Positions 1 through 14,497 are shown, counted from the first letter of the stretch. The stretch: 64,000 bases of DNA from Chlamydiales bacterium (GCA_022601445.1 JAJACP010000001.1:282671-346670); one strand, 5' to 3'. Notes: a model not told the origin generated them from the sequence alone. Made by a program: numbers and translations.

Positions 1-1
1 A

Positions 2-973
2 CTCACCGTCCGCTTTTCTAACATCGACAAAGTGGAATCGGGAACAAGAGTCACCTTTGCGGGCAAGCCCGTTGGAGAGGTCTATAAAATCATTGAAGTC
101 CCCCACCCACGTGAGAGCCCCTCAGATGAGTTTGGCAACCTCTATATCTACGAGCTCACCTTGAAAGTGGACTCCACGGTCCACGTCTACTCTTACGATG
201 AGATTGTTTTTGCTACTTCCGGGCTGCTGGGAGAAAAATCCATCGCCATTGTGCCTAAAGCGGCTCCTCCCGGCGCTCCTCCGCCACAAGAGGTGACCCA
301 AGAGGTGCTCTTTGCCAGATCAACAGACAAACTGGATCAAATCCTCCACCAAATCTCAGGTGTGTCTGATTCCCTGACAGACACCATGGAAGGAGTGAAC
401 ACTTTCCTAGCCGTGAATACAAACGATTTCAATCAAACACTCAAGTCTATTTCTGGCGCTGCCGATCAGGTGAAAGTCTTTGTCGCCGACGTGAATGACC
501 AGAAAGTGGTCAATCAGATCAATGAAGGACTTGCCAGCATCCATCAAATCACAAATGGTGAAGGCACAATCGGCAAGCTCATCCACAGTGACTCGCTTTA
601 TCTGCAGCTATCGGGACTGATGTGCAAGGTAGATACACTCCTCAATGACATCAACCATTATGGTCTTCTTTTTCAATATGATAAAGGTTGGCAACGGACC
701 CGAACTGCGCGTATGAACCAGATGAAAAAGCTCTGCAGCCCCTGTGATTTCTACAACTACTTTGATCATGAAGTGTGTGAGATTTCTGTGACCATGAATC
801 GGTTAGGGCAAGTGATACAAACAATGGAGTGCCGCGAGATCCCTGTTCAGAGTGAATGCTTTGCTGAGGGAGTACGGAGATTAATGAGTCAAGTCGAGTG
901 TTTACAGGACTCTCTAAAAACCTATACAGAAATGCTCACCGGCACGTATTGTCAGGAATGTTATTGTCAGTAG
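2..973 (+). CDS. MCE/MlaD-family lipid-transport protein, 5' end cut by window
   Basis: This is the C-terminal part of an MCE (MlaD-like) protein. The frame is open from base 2, so the GTG at 32 is only an internal codon. The first residues ([20 protein letters not shown]) followed by GKPVGEV match the start of the MCE domain, where a valine-rich strand precedes a 'G.xV.xxGxxVG.V' turn. Family knowledge: MlaD proteins are periplasmic, anchored to the inner membrane, form hexameric rings and carry phospholipids between membranes; the permease and ATPase partners are usually encoded next to them, here presumably upstream of the window. After the MCE domain comes a helical stretch with spaced hydrophobics (about residues 110-220) and then a Cys-rich tail (CSPCDF, MECREI, CQECYCQ), which is unusual for MlaD and may be disulfide-bonded, as chlamydial envelope proteins often are. 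yqgE follows after 10 bases. Confidence 0.8.
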   Translation, partial: LTVRFSNIDKVESGTRVTFAGKPVGEVYKIIEVPHPRESPSDEFGNLYIYELTLKVDSTVHVYSYDEIVFATSGLLGEKSIAIVPKAAPPGAPPPQEVTQEVLFARSTDKLDQILHQISGVSDSLTDTMEGVNTFLAVNTNDFNQTLKSISGAADQVKVFVADVNDQKVVNQINEGLASIHQITNGEGTIGKLIHSDSLYLQLSGLMCKVDTLLNDINHYGLLFQYDKGWQRTRTARMNQMKKLCSPCDFYNYFDHEVCEISVTMNRLGQVIQTMECREIPVQSECFAEGVRRLMSQVECLQDSLKTYTEMLTGTYCQECYCQ

Positions 974-983
974 TGAGGAGCTC

Positions 984-1553
984 ATGGATACGATTCCCTA
1001 TTCCCATTTAGAGAAGGGAACTTTTTTAATAGCCACGCCGGATGTTGAGTCGGGCATCTTTTTTCGCGGTGTTTTGCTCCTTTGCGAGCACAGCCCCAAT
1101 GGGTCCTTTGGGCTGGTCATCAATAAGAGTCTTGAGCTCGAGTTACCCGAGGAAATTTTGACCATTGAGCAACTCAGTAATCCCCACGTCGACGTGCGTG
1201 CTGGAGGTCCTGTTCAGACCAATCAGATGATGCTATTGCACTCATCAGACAAAATTCCCGAGCAGACAATTGAGATCTGCGAGGGCGTTTATTTGGGTGG
1301 AGATCTGCAATTTTTGCAGGAGGCAGTGACCAATCAGTCGGGACCGACACTGCGTCTCTGTTTTGGGTATGCAGGTTGGCAGGCGGGTCAGTTGGAAAGA
1401 GAGTTTTTGGATGGGGGTTGGTATATCTGTCCAGCTTCGGCAAAGCATATCTTTGAGACGCCTCCGGAGAAGTTGTGGCAGGAGCTACTGCGTGAGCTTG
1501 GCGGCAAGTACGCGACCCTCTCTATGATCCCCGAAGACTTATCTCTTAATTAG
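984..1553 (+). CDS. yqgE: YqgE/AlgH family protein (UPF0301)
   Basis: The 189-residue product has the usual length and features of the YqgE/AlgH family: an N-terminal 'G.fLIATP' strand, '[18 protein letters not shown]', a central '[14 protein letters not shown]' and a C-terminal '[17 protein letters not shown]' block. The family's biochemical role is not established; the name AlgH comes from an alginate regulator claim in Pseudomonas. It lies 10 bases after the MCE-family gene on the same strand, so the two are probably co-transcribed. No signal peptide is visible and the product should be cytoplasmic. Family assignment is secure, function is not. Confidence 0.9.
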   Translation: MDTIPYSHLEKGTFLIATPDVESGIFFRGVLLLCEHSPNGSFGLVINKSLELELPEEILTIEQLSNPHVDVRAGGPVQTNQMMLLHSSDKIPEQTIEICEGVYLGGDLQFLQEAVTNQSGPTLRLCFGYAGWQAGQLEREFLDGGWYICPASAKHIFETPPEKLWQELLRELGGKYATLSMIPEDLSLN

Positions 1554-1814
1554 CTTTTCTTGTGCCAGAAGAGTGCGGAAGATCAACCGTTCCCACCCCT
1601 TTAATCTTCCTCTACCCTTCCGAACGTCTACAACAACAGGGAATGGATTTTGGGTTGGGAACAGCTGAGATTGCGTGAGATTTTTGTGGAGAAGAGGTTA
1701 GCGGAGCCGAAGGGAATGGCCACCGGCCCTTTACGAGGCGATGATGACTTCTTATCTGCAAAAAGAGTGCGGAAGATCAACTGTTCCCAACCCAAAATCC
1801 ATTCCCAAAAAAAA
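1554..1814. repeat. Intergenic region with a 26-bp inverted repeat and a 22-bp direct repeat
   Basis: No convincing gene lies between yqgE and the rpsI terminator. The region holds a perfect 26-bp inverted repeat (1639-1664 and 1781-1806, 116 bases apart) whose arm reads GGGAATGGATTTTGGGTTGG plus GAACAG. It also holds a direct repeat: AAGAGTGCGGAAGATCAAC occurs at 1569 and again at 1764, each time followed by a (C/T)GTTCCCA run. The second direct copy runs straight into the right arm of the inverted repeat. This looks like a dispersed repeat or a decayed miniature element, but no target-site duplication or transposase is visible. Short open frames here overlap the repeats on both strands and lack ribosome sites. 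Confidence 0.6.
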
Positions 1815-1840
1815 GCCCTTTTGACCGAAGTCAAAAGGGC
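1807..1840 (-). terminator. Rho-independent terminator of the rplM-rpsI operon
   Basis: Read on the minus strand, a perfect 11-bp stem (GCCCTTTTGAC, four-base loop, GTCAAAAGGGC; plus-strand arms 1815-1825 and 1830-1840) is followed by eight T residues (plus-strand A run 1807-1814). It lies 31 bases past the rpsI stop codon. Confidence 0.9.
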
Positions 1841-1871
1841 GGAAACTCCAAGGAAAAGAGGAGGGGGATTC

Positions 1872-2267
1872 TTATCGCTTGGAGAATTGGAAGCTCTTAC
1901 GCGCCTTCTTGCGGCCGTATTTCTTACGCTCTTTCTTACGAGGATCACGGGTCAAGTATCCCTCTACCTTCAACTCGTGACGATGGTTGGGGTTTTGCTC
2001 CACTAAAGCACGGGCAATCCCTAAACGGCTAGCCCCTACTTGTCCTTCAACTCCACCACCGCTGACGCGAATGATGATATCGTAGTTCTTCTCTGCATCA
2101 ATCTTAGAAAGAGGCAGCATAATTGTATTTCTTTGAATCTCAAGGGGAAAGTATTCTTTGATGTCACGACCGTTGACGTTCACTTTACCGCTACCGGGAC
2201 GAAGACGGACGCTGGATACGGAGCGTTTGCGGCGGCCAGTTGCGACATATTCTTCTAGCTTTGTCAT
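1872..2267 (-). CDS. rpsI: 30S ribosomal protein S9
   Basis: The 131-residue product is a full-length S9 with the family's Y.ATGRRK start, the 'G.G...NGR...EYF' block, 'VSGGG..GQ.GA.R.GIARAL' in the middle and the basic tail ending in SKR that reaches toward the P-site tRNA. It binds 16S rRNA in the small-subunit head. It follows rplM with only 10 bases between the genes, the usual bacterial L13-S9 operon, and ends before a strong terminator. Confidence 0.98.
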   Translation of the reverse strand: MTKLEEYVATGRRKRSVSSVRLRPGSGKVNVNGRDIKEYFPLEIQRNTIMLPLSKIDAEKNYDIIIRVSGGGVEGQVGASRLGIARALVEQNPNHRHELKVEGYLTRDPRKKERKKYGRKKARKSFQFSKR

Positions 2268-2277
2268 GTACTACCTT

Positions 2278-2724
2278 CTAAATTTCAGCTTTAATGGGTT
2301 TTTGCGCTTCGTAAGGATGCTCTTCACCGGCAAAAACACGGAGCTTGCGCAGTTGTTGCTTACCTAGACGAGATTTAGGCATCATTCCTTTAACAGCGTG
2401 TGTAATGATGTATTCGGGCTTCTTCTCTTTCATGTTGCGAAAGGGAATCTCGCGTAGACCCCCAATGTGCCCTGTATAATAACGGTAAATTTTCTGAGCC
2501 TCTTTGGCGCCTGTGACCTGAATTTTGTCTGCATTCACTACAATCACACCATCACCTGTATCTACATTAGGTGTAAAGGTAGGCTTATGCTTACCACGCA
2601 AGATTTTAGCAATCTCTGTACAAAAACGGCCGAGGGTTTTCCCAGAGGCATCGAGGATGTACCAACCTTGCTTTGTATCTTCCTTACGGGCCTGAGTGGT
2701 TGTCGTTTCTTTCTTCCGTTCCAT
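2278..2724 (-). CDS. rplM: 50S ribosomal protein L13
   Basis: The 148-residue product carries the L13 landmarks: 'WYILDASGKTLGR', 'GKHKPTFTPNVDTGD', 'VNADKI.VTG.K', 'Y.YTGHIGGLRE' and 'AVKGMMPKSRLGKQQ'. L13 is an early-assembly protein of the large subunit. The ATG at 2724 has a GAAGGAA ribosome site about 7 bases upstream, and a good sigma-70-type promoter lies 30 bases further (see separate entry). It is the first gene of the two-gene operon with rpsI. The N-terminal extension of about 18 polar residues before the conserved tryptophan is a little longer than in E. coli. Confidence 0.98.
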   Translation of the reverse strand: MERKKETTTTQARKEDTKQGWYILDASGKTLGRFCTEIAKILRGKHKPTFTPNVDTGDGVIVVNADKIQVTGAKEAQKIYRYYTGHIGGLREIPFRNMKEKKPEYIITHAVKGMMPKSRLGKQQLRKLRVFAGEEHPYEAQKPIKAEI

Positions 2725-2754
2725 GATGATGATTCCTTCGGTTTCAAGTCGAAC

Positions 2755-2783
2755 ATCATAAGATTAAGTGTTTTTTTTGCCAA
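2755..2783 (-). promoter_or_regulatory. Promoter of rplM-rpsI
   Basis: On the minus strand TTGGCA (2783-2778) and TATGAT (2760-2755) are separated by exactly 17 bases of AT-rich sequence. Predicted transcription start is near 2748, leaving a leader of about 25 bases with a GAAGGAA ribosome site ahead of rplM. Confidence 0.75.
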
Positions 2784-2815
2784 CAAGAAATGTAGTCTGT
2801 AACAAAAAAACTCGA

Positions 2816-3229
2816 TTAGATAGCTCCCTGTTTAAGGATGTAAATCGCGACCAAAACGGCAATCAAAAATATTCCTGTCAATCCATGAAAAACCTGGTAA
2901 ACCAAACGGGAACGACGCTTTCCTTGAGCGATCCAACACCCACAAATGCTATCGCAGATGATCAGGAAAAAGGCGAAGGTGAGCTTGAGATGGAGCCAAG
3001 GCGCTTTCCAATTGGTATCCTTTAAAAATAGAAGACAGAGCCCAAAGGCCACTGCCAAAACCATGGAGGGAAGGTCAATAAAAAAATAAATGCGCTTATT
3101 GATCCGGTTCATCGCCTGAAAAAGGGTATCGGACTCTTTGGCCTGATACCCGAGCATGCGGGTGAGCATCAGAAGCGAGCCGATCCAGATAAAGACAAAA
3201 AGGACGTGAAAAAGTTTTAAAATAGCCAT
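2816..3229 (-). CDS. hemJ: HemJ-like protoporphyrinogen IX oxidase (membrane)
   Basis: This 137-residue hydrophobic protein has four predicted membrane helices (roughly 4-24, 50-70, 80-100, 113-133). Features typical of the HemJ/UPF0093 family are present: a His in the first helix (LFHVLFVFIWIGSL), a 'R...IDLPSMVLAVAFGL' segment and 'W.HLKL' ahead of helix three. HemJ oxidises protoporphyrinogen IX in bacteria lacking HemG and HemY; whether this protein does so is inferred from family only. It is divergent from miaB with 43 bases between the starts, so the promoters must overlap. Confidence 0.7.
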   Translation of the reverse strand: MAILKLFHVLFVFIWIGSLLMLTRMLGYQAKESDTLFQAMNRINKRIYFFIDLPSMVLAVAFGLCLLFLKDTNWKAPWLHLKLTFAFFLIICDSICGCWIAQGKRRSRLVYQVFHGLTGIFLIAVLVAIYILKQGAI

Positions 3230-3272
3230 ATGAATTGAAATCTCAAAGTGTTTTTGGTAGCATACTCGCCTT

Positions 3273-4589
3273 ATGAAAAAAGATCCAAAAACATTTTACA
3301 TGCGCACCTATGGGTGCCAAATGAATGAACTCGATACCGAGGTGATGGCAGGCATTTTAGCCAAACGGGGCTTAACGGCTACCGAAGATGAAAATCAGGC
3401 AGACCTACTCATTTTCAATACGTGCTCGATCCGCGACCTGGCCGAAAGAAAGGTGATGGGTAAGCTGGGACAGCTTGGGCGGCGCAAAAAACGGGACCGG
3501 ATTATTGGGGTGACAGGGTGCATGGCCAACGCCAAAAAAGAGGGTCTTTTCCAAAAACTCCCTCATGTTGATTTTGTGCTGGGAACAAACAACATTCACG
3601 ATCTAGACGGGGTGCTCGATGAAGTTCTGCATACAGGCACGCAAGCGGTGCGCACCGATGAAGAGTTTTTTCAAGAGCTCGACTATACCGCTGCCAAAAG
3701 AATGGATAAATACAAGGCCTACGTCTCGATTATCCGCGGCTGCGATAAATACTGCACCTACTGTGTGGTTCCCTATACGCGTGGTCCTGAGGTTTCACGC
3801 CATCCCGATCATATCGTCGAAGAGTGCCGCCATCTGGTGGGCGAAGGGACCCAAGAGATCACGCTGCTGGGCCAAAATGTCAACAGCTATGGGAAGGATC
3901 AGGCGGAGTGGAACACCCTTTTTCACGACCTTCTCTACAAACTCGACAAAATCGAAGGGCTGAAGCGAGTCCGCTTTCTGACTAGCCACCCGGTCGATAT
4001 CACGCGTGAGTTGATGGAGGCAGTGCGTGATCTTCCCAGTCTCTGCGAGCACGTGCATTTCCCCCTTCAGGCTGGCTCGAGCCGCGTTTTGCGCAAAATG
4101 CACCGGATCTATACGAAAGAAGAGTATATGGAAAAGGTCGCCCTTCTACGTAGCTTAGTGCCAGGCGTCGCTCTTGGAACCGATATGATTGTCGGCTTCC
4201 CCACTGAGACTGAAGAGGAGTTTGAAGAGACGATGGAGGCCATGCGCCAGGTGCGCTATAGTAATGCGTTTCTTTACACCTATAGTCCTCGTAAAGGCAC
4301 GCCTGCCAAGAGATGGGCCGATGATGTCCCGGAAGAGGTAAAGACTGACAGGCATCAACGCCTGCTGGCTCTCCATAACCAAATCGCAGCTGAGCTGATG
4401 AGTGAGATGCTAGGCAAAGAGGTTGAGGTGCTAGTGGAAAGGCGGAATCGAGACCAAAAGCACCTCAAGGGGCTCACGCGCTGCTGGCGCAATGTCATTT
4501 TTGAAGGTGAAGACGCTCTGATTGGCACGCTTCAAAAAGTCACTTTACAGAGTTTTACGCATAACACTTTTATAGGAAAAATGTTATGA
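3273..4589 (+). CDS. miaB: tRNA-2-methylthio-N6-dimethylallyladenosine synthase
   Basis: MiaB adds the methylthio group at C2 of i6A37 in tRNAs reading UNN codons, using two iron-sulfur clusters. All three parts are visible in this 438-residue protein: an N-terminal UPF0004 domain with cysteines 15, 51 and 83 (YGCQMN, NTCSIR, GCMAN), a radical-SAM domain with C157-x3-C161-x2-C164, and a C-terminal TRAM domain from about residue 373. The length is normal. The ATG at 3273 has no ribosome site; instead a -10-like CATACT ends six bases before it, suggesting a leaderless mRNA. A putative protease gene starts 7 bases after the stop. Confidence 0.97.
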   Translation: MKKDPKTFYMRTYGCQMNELDTEVMAGILAKRGLTATEDENQADLLIFNTCSIRDLAERKVMGKLGQLGRRKKRDRIIGVTGCMANAKKEGLFQKLPHVDFVLGTNNIHDLDGVLDEVLHTGTQAVRTDEEFFQELDYTAAKRMDKYKAYVSIIRGCDKYCTYCVVPYTRGPEVSRHPDHIVEECRHLVGEGTQEITLLGQNVNSYGKDQAEWNTLFHDLLYKLDKIEGLKRVRFLTSHPVDITRELMEAVRDLPSLCEHVHFPLQAGSSRVLRKMHRIYTKEEYMEKVALLRSLVPGVALGTDMIVGFPTETEEEFEETMEAMRQVRYSNAFLYTYSPRKGTPAKRWADDVPEEVKTDRHQRLLALHNQIAAELMSEMLGKEVEVLVERRNRDQKHLKGLTRCWRNVIFEGEDALIGTLQKVTLQSFTHNTFIGKML

Positions 4590-4596
4590 TTCTCCT

Positions 4597-9610
<5,014 letters not shown>

Positions 9611-9611
9611 A

Positions 9612-10475
9612 CTATCCTCTAATACATTGATTTAGATACTCTTGTGCAGCCAAAACAGAGCGACTAAAGGCGTACTCACTTTGTGCCAAGTCGATGATCT
9701 TCTGTCCCAGTGAAAGCTCTCCCTGTGCAACAGCTTCATGGACATACTCATTCACATCGCCTCGTGCAACGTGCGCTCTGTTTTCAACGATCTTTTGCAA
9801 ATAGTGAAGCACAAGGGAATCCTTTTTCTCATCCTTTGCAAGAAAAATCAAGACTTTATATAGGCTGCCATCTTTTGGATTCCGGCTGAGCGCTTCTGTC
9901 AAGCAGACAAATGCCTCCTTTTGGTAGAGCCCTCTCTCTTTTGTTGAGGAGGTGTATTGAGAGAGACGCAAGTAGAGAATTCCCCGCGTTTTGTAGGCCA
10001 AAAACGTCTCCCCAAGAAATGGGTAGGCGTTGTAGAAGCGGACAAAAAAATCTTCAAACTTTCCTAAGTTGGCCCAGGCTGTTGCAATCAAAAAATTTAA
10101 ATGCATCCATTCAGGGTGAGCATCAGCTTTTTGACCATAGCTGGCAAGCAACTCCTCTGCTAAGCGGATTGGATCGCTCCCTCCCCCCTCTATGTACATC
10201 TGAAGGGCCTCCTCATACACTTTTTTTTCTTCTGCACAGAGCTCGGGGGCCTCTGTTCGATCCACAGCTTTGAGAGCCATCACAAAATGCTCAAAGGCCC
10301 GATTCATTTCTTGATCCGCGCAAAACGCACACGCAAGTGCGTAGTGCAGCTCACTTCTGACGCTCCTTTCTGTAGCCTTGTTGAGCTCTTTTTGGCAAGT
10401 AGCCAGCGTCTCTTTAATGTCTGGAGTGGCGAGAAAAAGCGGTGTGAATAAGATCAAATTGAACATAAAGCTCAT
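9612..10475 (-). CDS. Exported helical-repeat (TPR-like) protein
   Basis: The likely start is ATG 10475 (MSFMFNLILFTPLFLATPDI), which gives an N-terminal hydrophobic stretch like a signal peptide; an in-frame TTG at 10502 would add nine polar residues ahead of it and seems wrong. The rest of the roughly 287-residue product is all-helical with TPR-like features, for example 'HYALACAFCADQEMNRAFEH', 'HLNFLIATAWANLGKFEDFF' and 'YQKEAFVCLTEALSRNPKDG'. Such repeats usually hold partner proteins. It sits one base upstream of the Pkn1-like kinase gene and so shares its operon, which suggests but does not show a linked role. I do not recognise a named family. Confidence 0.7.
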   Translation of the reverse strand: MSFMFNLILFTPLFLATPDIKETLATCQKELNKATERSVRSELHYALACAFCADQEMNRAFEHFVMALKAVDRTEAPELCAEEKKVYEEALQMYIEGGGSDPIRLAEELLASYGQKADAHPEWMHLNFLIATAWANLGKFEDFFVRFYNAYPFLGETFLAYKTRGILYLRLSQYTSSTKERGLYQKEAFVCLTEALSRNPKDGSLYKVLIFLAKDEKKDSLVLHYLQKIVENRAHVARGDVNEYVHEAVAQGELSLGQKIIDLAQSEYAFSRSVLAAQEYLNQCIRG

Positions 10476-10556
10476 ATGATCAGAAAAAACGCCCTTTGTC
10501 AATATTTAAGGATCTGATAGGCTTTACTCCTATTTTTATCTAGCATTCAAAGTGAT

Positions 10557-12968
10557 ATGGACAAACGAACGATTGTATTTGTACTAGTTGTGGGCGCAAC
10601 CTTTTTTGGACTCAACTTCTTCTTCAGTCAAAAAAATGATCAGAAAAACCGCGAAATTCTCAAGCAAAAAGAGGCTGTGAAAGCGAAAAGAACAGCTGAG
10701 CAGCAAGCCAATATGGAAAAACGGTTGGCAAAAAGTGCAGATCTTCCTCTGGTCGCACTAACAGCTGAAGATGGAGAAACGCTCACTTATGGTGTGAATG
10801 TTGAAGGAAATACGCTGGCTCTGGCCTGGAGCGATTCTGCTCCTGAAACGCTTCTTGTGAATCAGAAGGTGCAATCTCTTCAAACCAAAAACGTTGTCAA
10901 AGGAGGACCTATTGTCTACGCTCCTCAAAATTTTGAGCCGTTAGATATTGCTGCTCTGCCCCCTCTTGACACCTTTGATGTCCAACTGATCACCTTTCCT
11001 GCCCAAAGCTCTCCTCAAGTTCACCTTGGCATCTACCGAGACGGTGTTGTGGATATTCCGCTCGGCCCTTTAAGTGAAAACGCTCTTGTTTTGTATAAAA
11101 CCACCCGTGGCTGGCTTCCGATGGGATTTTATGAATGGCGTTCAGGAGCCTTTGTAGAGCTGCAAACCCTTCCTAATTTAACGGGAATGTTTAAAGCTAA
11201 AGCGCCTCTTGCGAACGTACAAACAGGTAACCAAGAGCAGCAATACTTTGTTTTAGAAAATGCATATCAGCAACTTGTTTTTACCAATGTGGGAGGCGCT
11301 CTTGCCGAAATCAACCTTCCGCTAAAGAGTAAAGAGGATCACGAGAGTGTCGTCAACGAGATTGGATTTGACCGCACCCTTGCCGAGGATTATCCAGCTA
11401 ATGCTAGATTCCCTGCCCACCCTTACCTCACTCCAGGTTCCGATGAGATTCACCAACCCGAAACCATAGGCGGCTACTATCCTTTGATGAGACGGGGCGT
11501 GTGGAACAAAAAAACAGTCTCGATTGCCCCTCAGTTTTATGCCCTTAATCTAGTCTCTGACTACCCCGAGATGGCAGAACTTGTCTACACAGTAAAAGAA
11601 TTTACAGAAAACACCATTGTTTTTGAAGCAACACAACCACACAGAAAGATCACGAAAACCTACACTCTCTCAGATGAAACGAGCGCCGCTCCCTATGTCT
11701 TCGATCTCACCATCAATGTTGAAGGAGATAGCCGTGGTCTTTGGCTCACTTCAGGTGTTCCAGAGGTGGAGATCATGTCCAACTCCTCCTCTCCGCAAAT
11801 TCAATACCGCGTCTCGAGAAAAGGAAAAGGGGACGTAGAAAAACTCTCTCTGCCCAAGGCAAAAGAGGTTGTCACAGTCAGCTCCGTTAGCCCCGATTGG
11901 ATTGTGAATTCAAACGGTTATCTGGGAATGATCATGGATCCCCTGACTGAAATTGGCGCTGGTTACAGAGCTGCAGCGATCCCTGGTACAGTCGTTCCTA
12001 CCCGCCTATCGGTGATCGATCCCGAGTATCACCCCTACCCCGCTGCGAAATATCCTGGCTATCAACTCCTCCTTCCGATTCCGACAAAAGGAGGCCCTCT
12101 TAAGTTCCGCATCTACTCAGGCCCATTTGAGGAGAGCGTTTTAAAGCAAGTGGACAAGATTTACTCAGATCCTTCCACTGGCTATAACCCCGATTATATC
12201 GCCTCGCGCACCTTCTACGGATGGTTCTCCTTCATCTCAGAGCCTTTCTCCAAACTGCTCTTTGTGGTCATGAAGTTTTTCCATAGCATTACCCATTCTT
12301 GGGGCTTTTCGATCATCTTGCTAACCATTTTCTTGCGTGTCTTGCTCTATCCCCTCAACGCGTGGTCGATTAAATCCATGCGACGCATGCAACTCCTCTC
12401 TCCACAAATTCAAGCGATTCAGAAAAAGTACAAAAAAGAGCCCAAAAAGGCCCAAATTGAGATCATGGCTCTCTATCGGGAGAAGAAAGTCAACCCCTTC
12501 ACCGGTTGTATTCCTGTTGTGATTCAGATTCCTTTTTTGATCGCGATGTTTGACCTACTTAAATCTTCATTTCAATTGCGAGGAGCTGTCTTTATTCCAG
12601 GTTGGATCAACGACCTCACCGCGCCTGATGTTCTTTTCCAATGGAAAGCGCCTATTTTCTTTATTGGAAATCAGTTTCACCTTCTACCAATCCTGCTTGG
12701 GGTGGTGATGTTCTTCCAGCAAAGATTGACCTCCACAGCGCCGAAAGATCCCAATCAAATGACTGATCAGCAGAGGCAACAGAAAACAATGGGAACCATT
12801 ATGACCGTTGTTTTCATGGTGATGTTCTACCATTTCCCTTCTGGATTGAACCTCTATTGGCTCTCTTCTATGTTGCTCGGAATCGTTCAGCAGTTAATTA
12901 CAAACCGCGTTTTGGACAAAAAATTCAAACAACCGGAATTAATTGTACCGGAAAAAAAGAAGTTGTAG
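10557..12968 (+). CDS. yidC: Membrane protein insertase YidC
   Basis: YidC inserts and folds inner-membrane proteins with or without SecYEG. The 803-residue protein has an N-terminal membrane helix (about 5-23), a very large periplasmic domain (about 230-540 recognisable as the YidC beta-sandwich, with about 200 extra residues ahead of it) and the conserved C-terminal five-helix insertase region (about 560-790; 'GWGFSIILLTIFLRVLLYPL', 'INPFTGCIPVVIQIPFLIAMF'-like segment, 'FPSGLNLYW'). It is longer than the E. coli protein (548 residues), as in other chlamydiae. dnaA follows 37 bases downstream; yidC beside dnaA is also the order I recall from C. trachomatis. Confidence 0.97.
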   Translation: MDKRTIVFVLVVGATFFGLNFFFSQKNDQKNREILKQKEAVKAKRTAEQQANMEKRLAKSADLPLVALTAEDGETLTYGVNVEGNTLALAWSDSAPETLLVNQKVQSLQTKNVVKGGPIVYAPQNFEPLDIAALPPLDTFDVQLITFPAQSSPQVHLGIYRDGVVDIPLGPLSENALVLYKTTRGWLPMGFYEWRSGAFVELQTLPNLTGMFKAKAPLANVQTGNQEQQYFVLENAYQQLVFTNVGGALAEINLPLKSKEDHESVVNEIGFDRTLAEDYPANARFPAHPYLTPGSDEIHQPETIGGYYPLMRRGVWNKKTVSIAPQFYALNLVSDYPEMAELVYTVKEFTENTIVFEATQPHRKITKTYTLSDETSAAPYVFDLTINVEGDSRGLWLTSGVPEVEIMSNSSSPQIQYRVSRKGKGDVEKLSLPKAKEVVTVSSVSPDWIVNSNGYLGMIMDPLTEIGAGYRAAAIPGTVVPTRLSVIDPEYHPYPAAKYPGYQLLLPIPTKGGPLKFRIYSGPFEESVLKQVDKIYSDPSTGYNPDYIASRTFYGWFSFISEPFSKLLFVVMKFFHSITHSWGFSIILLTIFLRVLLYPLNAWSIKSMRRMQLLSPQIQAIQKKYKKEPKKAQIEIMALYREKKVNPFTGCIPVVIQIPFLIAMFDLLKSSFQLRGAVFIPGWINDLTAPDVLFQWKAPIFFIGNQFHLLPILLGVVMFFQQRLTSTAPKDPNQMTDQQRQQKTMGTIMTVVFMVMFYHFPSGLNLYWLSSMLLGIVQQLITNRVLDKKFKQPELIVPEKKKL

Positions 12969-13017
12969 AATTTTTCTGTCAAACGCGTTATGACATAGAT
13001 AAAGGGTGTTCGTAATC

Positions 13018-14412
13018 ATGCGCGCTTGGGAAGAATTCCTCACACAGCAAGAGAAGGAACTCGGCAAGGAGACCGTTGACAAGTGGCTCCGTCCTTTACA
13101 AATTGTCCGCTTCGATGCCTGTAATCTCTACTTAGAAGCCGCTGACTCCTTCAAATCAATCTGGTTCGAAGAGCACATGCGTCACCGCGTGCAAACCCGC
13201 CTTTTCAACAATAACCATAAGCAGATCAAAGTACACATCGCGATTGCCGCACAAGAAGAGGGCGAAAAGACGCCTCAAAGACGTAAAAAGCAGGCCCCTG
13301 CCTCTTTTGCAGCGCCAGCCTTTCAACTCAATTTTGACGAGCTAGATTCCCACTCTCAGTTTGAAACCTATGTTTCCTCTTCCCATAACCTTTTAGCCTA
13401 TAAATTGCTTTGCGAGAGCTGCGCGCTCAACTCAGACACTCTTCAGCCTCTCAATGCCCAAACAGATTCGCTCTGTTTCAATCCCATCTACTTATTTGGT
13501 CGGTCTGGCGTGGGGAAAACACACTTGATGATGGCTACAGCCAGTAAACTCCAAAAATCAGGAAAAAAAGTGCTCTATGTCAGAGCTGACACTTTTACCG
13601 AACACGTTGTAGGGGCCATCCGCAGCGGAGAGATGCAGGCCTTTCGCAAAGCCTATCGAAATGTTGACGCTCTTTTGATCGACGACATCGAAGTCTTTTC
13701 CCGAAAGGGAGCCACCCAAGAAGAGCTCTTTCACACCTTCAACACTCTGCACGTTGAAAACAAACAAATTGTTTTAAGTGCGGGCTGCCCCCCACAAGAG
13801 CTCAAATTCATAGAGCCCCGTCTGGTCAGCCGTTTTGAATGGGGGATCGTGATTCCTCTGCACATGGCCGGCAAACAAGAGATGGAGACCATTTTGCTCC
13901 AGAAGGCAGAAAAAGTCTCTTTCCCCTTGGAGACCTCTGTCAAAGATTTTTTGATTCATACCTTCGGAAATAGCACAAAAAATTTGATCCGTGCTCTTGA
14001 AGCGCTTATTCTCCGCACCCATCTTAACAAAGGACTCGGGAATGCCCCCTCGCTTCCCCTCTCCTTGAAGGTCGCGGAACACTATCTTGCTGATCTGATC
14101 CAAGAAGAAGAAAAAGCGGTGCTCACCCCTGGTAAAATCATCCGTACCGTAGCTGAATTTTACGGCATCCGGATGGATGACATCCTCAGTAAATCGCAGG
14201 CTCGCGAGTGCGCATTACCCCGCCAAATCGCCATGCATCTCTGCCGTCAAGAGCTCAATCTCCCTTTCATGAAAATTGGTGACATCTTCGCCCGTGACCA
14301 CTCGACTGTCATGGCTTCGGTCAAGCAGATCCAAAAAGGACTGGAAATCAAAAACCATGAAATGGCTGGTTCTGTCAAAGGAATTTTAAAACTCCTCGAA
14401 AATCACCGTTGA
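13018..14412 (+). CDS. dnaA: Chromosomal replication initiator DnaA
   Basis: DnaA is the AAA+ ATPase that opens the replication origin. I chose ATG 13018 because AAAGGG lies 11 bases upstream; the GTG at 13006 overlaps that ribosome site. The 464-residue product shows domain I (WEEFLTQQEKELGKETVDKW), the AAA+ core with Walker A GRSGVGKT (about 161-168) and Walker B LLIDDIE (about 218-224), and the C-terminal DNA-binding domain with 'ALPRQIAMHLCRQE' and the DHSTV box-binding motif (about 426-430). Chlamydiae usually encode two DnaA paralogues; linkage to yidC suggests this is the DnaA1 type. I see no cluster of DnaA boxes in the flanks, so this is probably not the origin. Confidence 0.97.
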   Translation: MRAWEEFLTQQEKELGKETVDKWLRPLQIVRFDACNLYLEAADSFKSIWFEEHMRHRVQTRLFNNNHKQIKVHIAIAAQEEGEKTPQRRKKQAPASFAAPAFQLNFDELDSHSQFETYVSSSHNLLAYKLLCESCALNSDTLQPLNAQTDSLCFNPIYLFGRSGVGKTHLMMATASKLQKSGKKVLYVRADTFTEHVVGAIRSGEMQAFRKAYRNVDALLIDDIEVFSRKGATQEELFHTFNTLHVENKQIVLSAGCPPQELKFIEPRLVSRFEWGIVIPLHMAGKQEMETILLQKAEKVSFPLETSVKDFLIHTFGNSTKNLIRALEALILRTHLNKGLGNAPSLPLSLKVAEHYLADLIQEEEKAVLTPGKIIRTVAEFYGIRMDDILSKSQARECALPRQIAMHLCRQELNLPFMKIGDIFARDHSTVMASVKQIQKGLEIKNHEMAGSVKGILKLLENHR

Positions 14413-14497
14413 TTTTCACTTGCTTACCTGTTATTCTTGTTTTATATCTCTTATAAACAGTTAATTATGAATATTCAAAAAAGAGTAGTTGAACCCT

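Noticed and set aside
1628..2006. Open frames of 106 and 118 codons in the yqgE-rpsI gap
   Set aside because: They are formed by the inverted repeat read on both strands, run through the rpsI terminator and into rpsI, and have no ribosome site.
12969..14497. Replication origin near dnaA
   Set aside because: No cluster of TTATCCACA-like boxes or AT-rich repeats was seen on either side of dnaA.
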